Assembly (NCBI GenBank): GCA_019637175.1
Contig: JAHBWD010000047.1
Coordinates: 1 to 64,000 of the forward strand
Direction: 5' to 3'
From: Labilithrix sp.
GTDB taxonomy: Bacteria > Myxococcota_A > Polyangia > Polyangiales > Polyangiaceae
DNA: 64,000 bases
Shown here: one piece after another, positions 17,494 to 25,300 of the stretch
How positions within the stretch are numbered: position 1 is the stretch's first letter
How the letters are laid out: the number at the start of each line of letters is the position of its first letter
Made by a program: the position numbers and the translations under genes
The notes under the pieces: model-generated
Databases searched by the model: none
What the model saw: only the letters and a program-made list of their open reading frames with translations
Told to the model about the DNA's origin: nothing

Positions 17494-18324
17494 ATGCGAA
17501 CGAAGCTCTGGTTCGTAGCTCTCCTTGCTCCGGTCGCGGTGTCGGCTTGCAGCTTCGACTCCGACGGCGGCTACCGTCGCCGCTCCGACGCGGAGATCGT
17601 CTTCGCGATCTCGCAAGCGAAGAACGCCGACGGCAAGCTCACCACCTCGGTCGGCTACGAGCTGCTGGATCTCGGCTCGAAGGGGTGGACGGCGCGGGGC
17701 GTCGTCACCAAAGATCGGAGCTGCTGGGCGGAGAAGCTCGACGATCGGCTGGGCCAGCCGAAGGTCGAGGGCGGCTTCGCGACGTTCGAGGGCGGTTTGC
17801 TCCCGCAGAACGGCATCGCCGTGGTCGCCAATCGAAGCGAGGAGCTCACGCTCGACGCGCCGGCGTGGGACGTCGGCGGCACCGCGCTCACCTTCCAGGC
17901 GCGCGGCTTCGCGATGCCCGACATCCCGCCGACGCGCCTCGTCGTTCCGTCGACCACGCTCGCGATCTCGCAGCCGGCCGAAACCGGCGAGATCAAGGTG
18001 CAGCCGACGCCCGAGCTCGAGATCGCGTGGACCGACGCCGACGCGAAGCACTCGGAGAACGTCGTCGCCGCCCTCCAAACGACGCCGGCCGACGGCTCAC
18101 GCGGCGTCGAGCTCCGCTGCTTCTTCGAGCGGCGCGCCGGCAAGGGCAGCTTCCCCAAGGTGATCGTCGATCGCTTCCTCTCGCTCGCGGGCGACGGCGA
18201 AGTCAAGGGCACGCTGAGCATCAGCACCCATCGCCAGCTCACGATCCACGCGGACGGCGGATGGAAAGTCTACGTCGTCGCGACGGTCGCACAACGCGAG
18301 CAGCCGTTCGTGATGGATCGCTGA
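17494..18324 (+). CDS. Lipoprotein of unknown function
   Basis: 276 residues. Signal MRTKLWFVALLAPVAVSAC with lipobox VSAC, then a short polar linker and a soluble, beta-rich-looking domain with Cys pairs (DRSCWAEK and ELRCFFERR). GAGGAGG is placed just before ATG 17494. The middle has TFQARGFAMPDIPPTRLVVPS followed by a Thr/Pro stretch. No family recognised. It is similar in style to the many orphan lipoproteins in this window but shares no clear sequence with them. Confidence 0.8.
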   Translation: MRTKLWFVALLAPVAVSACSFDSDGGYRRRSDAEIVFAISQAKNADGKLTTSVGYELLDLGSKGWTARGVVTKDRSCWAEKLDDRLGQPKVEGGFATFEGGLLPQNGIAVVANRSEELTLDAPAWDVGGTALTFQARGFAMPDIPPTRLVVPSTTLAISQPAETGEIKVQPTPELEIAWTDADAKHSENVVAALQTTPADGSRGVELRCFFERRAGKGSFPKVIVDRFLSLAGDGEVKGTLSISTHRQLTIHADGGWKVYVVATVAQREQPFVMDR

Positions 18325-18379
18325 GCGTTCCGCGGGCGTCGCGTCGACGACGTCGCGTGGGTCCGCTGCACTCGACGAG

Positions 18380-18658
18380 ATGGGAGATCCCGCGAAGGCG
18401 CGGCGCAGCGACGCGGAGCTCCGGGCCGAGCTCGCCGCTCTTCCGCCGAACCTCAAGGGCGAAATCGCTCCCGACGTCGCCGGGTGGCGCCGCGAACGGT
18501 TCTCCTGGCCGGAGGACGAGGAGCCGCTCCGCCTCGTACCCGACTGGATCTGCGAGGTGGCCCTTCGACGCGATCGAAATTCCGCTCGCTCGACTTTGGC
18601 CGCCCTCAGCGTAAGCCGGACGGAAGCAGCCGTTCGTGGTAGAGCGATGACGCGATGA
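18380..18658 (+). pseudogene. Remnant of a Uma2-family (DUF820) putative endonuclease gene
   Basis: The open frame gives 92 residues. The core VAGWRRERFSWPEDEEPLRL followed by VPDWICEV is the hallmark of the Uma2 family (PD-(D/E)XK fold, normally about 180-200 residues). Family members read roughly LKGEI...(about 60 residues)...PDLAGWRRER...PDWVCEVLSPST. Here LPPNLKGEIAPDVAGWRRER joins the N-terminal strand directly to the GWRRER block, and after ICEV the protein loses all likeness. So it has an internal deletion and a broken C-terminus. The stop overlaps the mrp start (ATGA), probably by chance. Confidence 0.6.
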
Positions 18659-19542
18659 CCGAAGGAAAGAGCCGCCCGCAGACTCCGGACGATCCGATCG
18701 CCGGGGTCAAACACGTCATTCTCGTCATGAGCGGCAAGGGCGGCGTCGGCAAGAGCACGACCGCGACGAACCTCGCCATGGCGCTCCATCGAAGGGGTCA
18801 CCCGACGGGGCTCCTCGACGCCGACATCTACGGGCCTTCGATCCCCACGATGCTCGGCGTCACGGGCAGGCCCGTCTCCAGCGACGGCAAGACGATCGAT
18901 CCGCTCGAGCGCTTCGGCATCAAGCTCATGTCGATCGGCTTCCTCCTCGAAGATCCGAAGAGCGCCGTCATCTGGCGCGGCCCGATGCTCCACGGCGCGC
19001 TCCAGCAGTTCTTGAAAGACGTGGCGTGGGGCGATCTCGACTACCTCGTGCTCGATCTGCCGCCCGGCACGGGCGACGTCGCGCTCTCGCTCGCGCAGCG
19101 CACCAGCGTGACGGGCGCGGTCATCGTGACGACGCCGCAGAGCGTCGCCACGGACGACGTCTACAAGTCCGTCTCGATGTGCGTGAAGGTCGACGTGCCC
19201 GTCCTCGGCGTCGTCGAGAACATGAGCTGGTTCGTCGACAGCGCCGGCGTGAAGCACGAGCTCTTCGGCAAGGGCGGCGGGCAAGCGGTCGCCGACTTCG
19301 CGAAGGCGCCGCTGCTCGCGCAGATCCCGATCGATCAATCGATCCGCGAGTGGGGCGACAAGGGAACGCCCGTCGTCCAGGCGCAGCCCGAGGGGCCCGT
19401 CGCGGCCGCGTTCATGGAGCTCGCCGATCGCCTCGTCGAGGCGGTCGAGGCGCGCGTCGAGGAGCTCGGCGGCGACGCCGGCCCGGTGATCGATCGAAGC
19501 GGCGGCACGGGCGGCAAGCGCCGCCTGCCCGTCACGAAGTGA
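18655..19542 (+). CDS. Mrp/NBP35-family P-loop ATPase lacking the CxxC motif
   Basis: 295 residues. Walker A SGKGGVGKST (26-35), the LLDADIYGPSIP segment (53-64), RGPMLHGALQQFL (108-120), and DLPPGTGDVALS (134-145) place it with ApbC/Mrp, which carry and deliver iron-sulfur clusters. In these carriers the stretch after ENMS normally has Cys-x-x-Cys for the bridging cluster; here it reads VVENMSWFVDSAGVKHELFG (186-205) with no Cys. The only Cys seen in this part is Cys176. There is no N-terminal MIP18 domain. So ATP use should be intact but cluster binding must be lost or done otherwise. The last 11 nt overlap the convergent gene. Confidence 0.9.
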   Translation: MTEGKSRPQTPDDPIAGVKHVILVMSGKGGVGKSTTATNLAMALHRRGHPTGLLDADIYGPSIPTMLGVTGRPVSSDGKTIDPLERFGIKLMSIGFLLEDPKSAVIWRGPMLHGALQQFLKDVAWGDLDYLVLDLPPGTGDVALSLAQRTSVTGAVIVTTPQSVATDDVYKSVSMCVKVDVPVLGVVENMSWFVDSAGVKHELFGKGGGQAVADFAKAPLLAQIPIDQSIREWGDKGTPVVQAQPEGPVAAAFMELADRLVEAVEARVEELGGDAGPVIDRSGGTGGKRRLPVTK

Positions 19543-20143
19543 TCCCGAGCCCGCCTCTCCACTCGATGAGGTACTCGCAGACGCGATCGCCGCGCGTGCG
19601 GCAGCGCGCGCGCGTCACGCGCGCGCCCTTCGCCCCGCAGAGCTCGCAGAAGCGCTCGACGTAGGCCGCCAGGCGCGCGCACGTCGCCTCCGACGTCGAG
19701 CCCCATCCGCTCAGCGTACCGCGCACGCGGCGCGGTCCCTCGGTGCTCACCGTCCACTCGCCGCTGTCTTGGTAGCGACGCCAGTACTCTCCGTACTTGC
19801 CGAGCACGAAGCCGACGCTCGCCATACGAAGGAAGAGGCGATGCACCGTGGTGAGATCGCGCTCGGCGCAGTAGTGACCGAGCTCGGTCATGATCGACGA
19901 AGCGTCGCGTCCGTGCACCACCTCGATCGTCTCGTGGACGCGATCGTACAGAGCGAGGTCGTACCAGCCGACCTGCACGACGCCGGCGATGACGGCGCGA
20001 TCGGCGGTGGGGAGCGCGTCGATCACGCGATCCCAGCCCGAGGGGCCGAAGCGATCGCGGCAGAAATCACGGGCGTTGACGAGCACGAGGCCCTTGAACT
20101 TCGCGCCTCCCGCGCCGCGCGCCTCCGCGAGATCCATCCCCAC
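19532..20143 (-). CDS. Myxobacterial regulatory-type protein (DUF2378/V4R-like fold)
   Basis: 203 residues from GTG 20143; ATG two codons later is an equal choice. The string AKFKGLVLVNARDFCRDRFG, the HRLFLRMASVGFVLGKYGEYWRRYQDSGEW block, and the ending CRTRGDRVCEYLIEW are typical of a myxobacterial family related to DUF2378 and to the heme-NO-binding/V4R small-molecule sensor fold. No DNA-binding or enzymatic domain is attached, and no signal peptide is seen. A role as a small ligand or signal sensor is inference from the fold relation. The gene is divergent from the lipoprotein at 20242, with a palindrome between them. Confidence 0.7.
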   Translation of the reverse strand: MGMDLAEARGAGGAKFKGLVLVNARDFCRDRFGPSGWDRVIDALPTADRAVIAGVVQVGWYDLALYDRVHETIEVVHGRDASSIMTELGHYCAERDLTTVHRLFLRMASVGFVLGKYGEYWRRYQDSGEWTVSTEGPRRVRGTLSGWGSTSEATCARLAAYVERFCELCGAKGARVTRARCRTRGDRVCEYLIEWRGGLGITS

Positions 20144-20155
20144 GCTCTCATGCTA

Positions 20156-20173
20156 CGAGAAAATTCTTTCTCG
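20156..20173. promoter_or_regulatory. Palindrome between divergent genes
   Basis: CGAGAAA attc TTTCTCG: perfect 7-bp arms with a 4-base centre, in an unusually A/T-rich patch of the 98-nt divergent gap. It sits 13 nt ahead of the minus-strand start, a position suited to a repressor operator. No regulator gene is adjacent. Confidence 0.35.
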
Positions 20174-20241
20174 CCCGCGTGGATCGATCGGACCCCATGT
20201 GAACGCTGCAAATCGGTGTGCTTTACTCCTCTACAGCGCAC

Positions 20242-21318
20242 ATGGATTCCACCTTCGCCAAGGCTCTCTTCAAGTCCAGCGGTGCGACCGCGGCAGTGGC
20301 TCTCCTCATCGTCGCTTGCGGCTCCGTGGGGAGCGAGTTCGGCGAGGAGGGCCCGCCGAACCCGACCTTCGGCGACGGTTCGTTCAACCAGGGGCAGCCC
20401 GACGGCGGCGATCCCTACGCCAACGATCCTCCGCCGAAGTGGTGCGGGCCGATGGGCCAGCCCGAGCCTCCGCGGCCCGGCGGCACCGCCGATTGCCCCG
20501 ACGACAAGAACAAGCCCGGATGCGGATGCACGAACGTCGGCGAAGAGGCGGCGTGCTGGACGGGCCTTCGCGCCAACCGCAACCTCGGCGTCTGCAAGGA
20601 CGGCGTCACCAAGTGCTCGCAGATCAGCGAGAACGTCAAGGCGTGGGGCCCTTGCGTCGGTCAGGTGCTGCCGACGCAGGGCGCGACGAAGGGCAAGGAG
20701 GCGTGTCGCTGCTTCTCGCTCGGTCAGTGGAAGCTCGCGAACCTCTCGCCGTGCTTCCGCGAGTATTGCGGCATCGATCCCGGCACGGGCAACCCGTGCC
20801 CCGCGGCCAACGTCACGGGCTACTACGCCGTGTCGACGCACGACGACGGCACGGGCGGCGGCGCGAAGTGCACCGCGCAAGCGCCGACGCCTCCGCCCGC
20901 GCTCCCGCCCGGCCCGTGGACGACCGACACGCTCACCGTCGACTGCGCCGGTCACTTCAAGCTCTGTTACGAGCTCAAGGCGGGCAACTTCGACGCGCCG
21001 AGCGCGAGCGACTGCACGCTCACCAAGCAGTGCGTCGAGGCCGACTACCTGAAGGAGAACGTCGAGCAGGCGTTCCCGCCGCTCGACGCGTGGGTCAGCA
21101 TGGATCAGGCCTGCGCGAAGAAGTGGAACACGACCGGCGGCTACGGCGAGATGACGGTCGTCGGCGAGTCGGTCCGCTGCGACAAGGTCGACGACGGCGC
21201 GGGCAACGCGTACGTGTTCAACCGCGTCAAGTACTGCCCGTCGATCTGCCGCGACCCGGCGAACGCGAGCAACCCCGAGTGCCAGAACTGCCAGCAAGGC
21301 GGCTCCGGACAGTTCTAA
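20242..21318 (+). CDS. Cysteine-containing lipoprotein, unknown function
   Basis: 358 residues from ATG 20242; a GTG at 20218 adds eight residues. Signal peptide with lipobox IVAC (near 28-31). A Gly/Pro/Asp linker leads to a Cys-rich domain: CGCTNVGEEAACWTG, VCKDGVTKCSQ, CRCFSLGQWK, and C-terminal CPSICRDPANAS, ECQNCQQGG. The spacing suggests several disulfides in an extracellular domain. It shows no repeat relation to the C-x-G-x-C array at 8.7-15 kb. No named family recognised; proteins of this style are common surface proteins in Polyangiales. Confidence 0.75.
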   Translation: MDSTFAKALFKSSGATAAVALLIVACGSVGSEFGEEGPPNPTFGDGSFNQGQPDGGDPYANDPPPKWCGPMGQPEPPRPGGTADCPDDKNKPGCGCTNVGEEAACWTGLRANRNLGVCKDGVTKCSQISENVKAWGPCVGQVLPTQGATKGKEACRCFSLGQWKLANLSPCFREYCGIDPGTGNPCPAANVTGYYAVSTHDDGTGGGAKCTAQAPTPPPALPPGPWTTDTLTVDCAGHFKLCYELKAGNFDAPSASDCTLTKQCVEADYLKENVEQAFPPLDAWVSMDQACAKKWNTTGGYGEMTVVGESVRCDKVDDGAGNAYVFNRVKYCPSICRDPANASNPECQNCQQGGSGQF

Positions 21319-21329
21319 GGTGTCTCGAG

Positions 21330-21560
21330 ATGAGGATCGTCGGTAAGCGCAAGCAGGGCTCGGGCGACCGCGCGGCTCTCGACGCGCTCGTCTTGAAGTT
21401 CGGCGGTGGCGCGAAGAAGGGCGTACTTCGCTACCGCACGGCGGAAGAGGCGAACCGAGACTGGGACCAATGGATGAGCGAACGCGTGCAGCGACGGCTC
21501 AAGGATCGCGCCGACGCCGAGGCCATTCGACGCGCGCTCTCGGGCGTCGCCGCCGACTAA
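21330..21560 (+). CDS. Small basic protein, antitoxin-like, unknown
   Basis: 76 residues (MRIVGKRKQGSGDRAALDAL...). The middle, GVLRYRTAEEANRDWDQW (about 34-51), followed by a charged helix, is seen in small proteins that sit next to nucleotidyltransferase or similar toxin genes and act as their antitoxins. No partner gene is adjacent here, so it is either an orphan or unrelated. It starts 11 nt after the lipoprotein stop and its stop overlaps the end of the convergent moxR gene by 4 nt. Coding status is likely but not certain. Confidence 0.55.
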   Translation: MRIVGKRKQGSGDRAALDALVLKFGGGAKKGVLRYRTAEEANRDWDQWMSERVQRRLKDRADAEAIRRALSGVAAD

Positions 21561-22393
21561 TTCTTCCAGCTCCCGCTCTTCTTCGCGGTCGCGACCGTCT
21601 CGACGTCTTGCTCCTTCTTGAGGAGCACGCCGAGGAACGGCAGCTCGCGGATCAGGCGCTCGCCGCCGACGCCGGCGCGCCGGAGGACGGAGATCCAGTC
21701 GATGAGCTCGCTCGTCGACGGGCGCTTGCGGATGCGCGGCAGATCTCGGAGCTGATAGAAGGTGACGACCGCCTGATCGACGATCGCGCGATCGATTTCG
21801 GGGTGGTGCACCTTCACGATGCGCTTCATCAGATCCTGATCGGGGAAGTCGATGAAGTGGAAGACGCACCGGCGCAAGAACGCGTCGGGGAGCTCCTTCT
21901 CGTTGTTCGAAGTGATGATCACGATCGGGCGCTCGGCGGCGACGATCTCGTCGCCCGTCTCGCCGATGACGAAGCGCATGCGATCGAGCTCGTGGAGAAG
22001 ATCGTTCGGGAACTCGAGGTCGGCCTTGTCGACCTCGTCGATCAAGAGCACGACGCGCTTGGTCGCCGCGAACGCGCGGCCGAGCGGGCCGAGCTTGATG
22101 TAGTGGCGGATGTCTTTGACGTCGCCTTCGCCGAAGCGGGAGTCGTAGAGGCGCTGTACGGTGTCGTAGACGTAGAGACCGTCTTGCGCGCGCGTCGTCG
22201 ACTTCACGGGCCAGTGGATGAGCTCGGTGCCCATCGCCTCGGTGACGGCCTCGGCCAGGAGCGTCTTGCCGGTGCCGGGCTCGCCGCGCACGAGGAGGGG
22301 CTTCTGGAGCGCGAGGGCGGCGTTGACCGCGGACTCGATCGCGTCGTTGGTGAGGTAGGTCGCGGTGCCCTTGAAGCGGATGAACTCGGTCAC
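21557..22393 (-). CDS. MoxR-family AAA+ ATPase
   Basis: 278 residues. Walker A GEPGTGKT (37-44), Walker B VVLLIDEVDK (Asp119-Glu120), sensor 1 ITSNNEKELPDAFLRRC with the Arg-rich finger region, and a C-terminal lid with RKRPSTSELIDW. MoxR ATPases act as chaperones that assemble or activate partner proteins, typically with a von Willebrand A (VWA) protein encoded next door. No VWA gene is here. Instead the GTG start lies inside the stop of the 1477-residue gene (GTGA), so the two are made together. Confidence 0.93.
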   Translation of the reverse strand: MTEFIRFKGTATYLTNDAIESAVNAALALQKPLLVRGEPGTGKTLLAEAVTEAMGTELIHWPVKSTTRAQDGLYVYDTVQRLYDSRFGEGDVKDIRHYIKLGPLGRAFAATKRVVLLIDEVDKADLEFPNDLLHELDRMRFVIGETGDEIVAAERPIVIITSNNEKELPDAFLRRCVFHFIDFPDQDLMKRIVKVHHPEIDRAIVDQAVVTFYQLRDLPRIRKRPSTSELIDWISVLRRAGVGGERLIRELPFLGVLLKKEQDVETVATAKKSGSWKN

Positions 22394-25300
22394 TCTCGTT
22401 CAGTAGAAGAGGAGCGCCTGTTCTTCAAGCTCCGCGTGCTCTCGAGCCATGCTTTGCGCGCGGCCCCGCGACCGCCGAGGAACCTCCGCCCGTGAGCGCT
22501 CGAGAGCGCGTCGCGAAGGGCGGCCGCGCGGTGGGGATCGCGCTTTCCGAGGCGGCGGACGGCCTTGATGAAGAGCGAGGCGGAGAGCTCGTCGGAGAGC
22601 TCTCCGTAGAGCGCGACCGCCTTGATCGGATCGCACTCCGTGACGGCGATGCGAACGACGGTGCGGAGCTGATCGAGCGTCTCGGTCTCTCCGCCGAACA
22701 CCTGTTCGCCCTCGATCAGGCGCCGCGCGACCTCCTCGAAGAGCCCGTCGACGCTCTCGCCCGCGGCCTCGGCCGCGCGCTCGCACGCGGTGACACGGGC
22801 ACACCAGTCGTCGCCGGCGTTCTTGACGAAGCTCTCGGCGAGCGCCGCTCGCGCGCCCTCCACTTGCCACACCTCGACGGTCGCCTCCGGAGGCAGCCGC
22901 GACGCGGCGTCGAGCTTCTCGCGGAGGAGCGGCTCGAGCGCCGCGGCGTCGCCCGCGCGCGCGAGATCGACGAGCAACGAAACGAGCTCGAACGATCGAT
23001 CCGGCGTCGACGCGAGGATTCGAGCGGCGACGTCGCGCTCTTCGGCGGGCCGCGTGCGATCGCGCAACGATCGAATCGCGAGGGAGACGAGAGCGCGATC
23101 GATGACGTCTCTCCTGCCGACGCGCGGCGGCAGGCGGCCCGCGCTCACGTGAGCGATTTGCTCCATCACCGCTTGGACGACGACGCCGCACTCGAGCGGC
23201 GTCTTCCACGTTCGCGCCTCGTGGGGCTTCGGGCCCTTCTCCGGCCGGCGCTCGGTCGCGCGGACGCGGAGCGCCTCGATGCGCTCCAGATCGCCGAGCG
23301 AGGCCAAGAGCTCCATCGCGCGCGTCGCGACGCCGGGCGATCGTGACGCGACGTCGAAGAGCGCGTCGCGCACGCGCGCGCGCGGACGGCGTCGAAAGTA
23401 GGCGAGCTCCCACGGCGTGGGCGACCAAGCTTCGACGGATCCTTCCGGCCACCGCTCGAGGAGCCGATCGATGCCTGGGATCTCGAAGAGCTTCTCCGCA
23501 AGCGCCTCGAAGGGCGGCGCGTCGGGGCGGGGGAGCTTTCGCGCGAGCGACTCGGTGATGGTGTCGATACCCTCCTGGTGCAAGCGCGCCGTGAGCATCT
23601 CCGGCGTCGTCGCCAGACCCGGGCGCAGCGTGCCGAGACGCGCGAGGCCTCGCGCGCCGTTCGGGAGCTGGTGGCGCGCCGCGATGACGAGCGCCGCGCG
23701 CTGCGACGCCTCGCTCCGGTGGCGGCTCATCATGCACGCGACGACGGCGTCGGGATCCGGCGCGCGCGCGAAAATCTCGAGCAGCGCCGCCGCCGCGCGC
23801 CACCACGCCGTCGCGCGGCACGGCTTGCAGCTCGGCATCGCCGCGACGAAGCCGGCCCACGCGACGTCTGCGCGATCGAGGACGTCGAACGACGCCGCGA
23901 CCGATCCGAGCAGCGCCGGGATCGATCCCATCGTGCCGTGGACGAGGCCGTGATCGTCGGCGCGCGTCATCGCGCGGAGCGCGCGAACGGCCATCTCCGC
24001 GGCGGCGCGCGCGAGTCGATCCGAGCGCGGGAACGCCGCGAGGAGCTCGTTCATCACGCTCGAGACCGATCGCTCGTCGAAACGCGTCGCGGTGGCGAGC
24101 GCGCGGAGCATGCCGTCCTCGTCGCGCGTCGCGAGCGTCCGCAGGATCGCGGTGGCGAGCGCGCTGTCTTCACGCGCGCGCGCGCGGCGCTCGGCCTCGC
24201 GAACGCCGAGTCGCTCGACGACCCATCGCCCGAGCGCGACGTTCGCCGGCCCGCAGTCCCATTGGGTGAGGACCGCGGCCGCCGCGTCGACGTCGCCCGC
24301 GTCGATCGCCGCGTGGCCGCGGGCCTCGGTCGCGAGCGCGTCGAAGGGCTCGGCCGGCGGATCGAGCTCGAGCGCCCGGCAGTAGGACGCGACGTCGACG
24401 TCTTCGCCCCAAGGGCGCGTGCCGTCGTCGTACCAGAACCCCTCGTGGAGCTCATCGGGCACGCCGGCGCTCGCGAACGGCGCGCCCGTCTCTTCGGCGA
24501 TCGTGCGGCACATCGACTCGACCGCGCTGCGGACGGCGCGCTCGACGTCACCTCGCGCCGACACGTAGAGGTTGTATCCCACCAAGCGAAGCTCCCTGGA
24601 GATCGCGATGAGCTTTCGCGCGACGATCTTGCCCTCTCGGGTGCGGACGTAGAGGACGCGCTTGTTGGCGTCGAGCGCGTTGAGCACGGTGGCCGCCGCG
24701 TTGCAGCCGGTGTCGAGCGCGAGGCAGGTCCCGAACGGAATGCCCATGCGCAAGACCTCGAGCGGATCCTCCTCCACTGCGAGGGTGTGCTTCGCTCCGT
24801 CGACGACGAAGTCGACGCGCCGCGGCGCGAGCCACGCGCCGACGCGGATCTCGCCGTCGACCCTCGCGCACCACGCACGATTCGCGCGGAACGCCTGCTT
24901 CACGTCGCGGCCCGGTGACGCCGCCGCCGCGCGGAGGAGCTGCCCGAGCAGATCGCGGTTCTCGTCGACGACGAGCCAGAAGCGGACCGCGTCGCGCCAC
25001 GCCTCGGTGAGCTTGGGAACGGTGATGCTCCACGCTTCGCGGAGGATGTCGCGGAAGGCGCCGTCGAGCTCGCGGCGATACGCGATCGGGAGCAGCTCGT
25101 CGATGCGCTCCTTCAACCTGCGCTTCGTGCGAGCGCGGGGCGCCGCCGCGCGCGAACGATCGCCGGCGCGGAGGACGGCGAGGCGCGCCTCTTGGCGCGA
25201 CGACCGCGACGACAATGTCTCGAGGTGCGCGCGCTCCCGGGCAGCCTTGTCGGCGTGCTCGAAGTCCTCGCGGAGCTGCTTCGTCAGCGCGACCGGAGCG

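Noticed and set aside
18380..18658. Reading this as an intact 92-residue gene overlapping mrp
   Set aside because: Conserved Uma2 blocks are fused with a gap and the rest is missing, so a remnant fits better.
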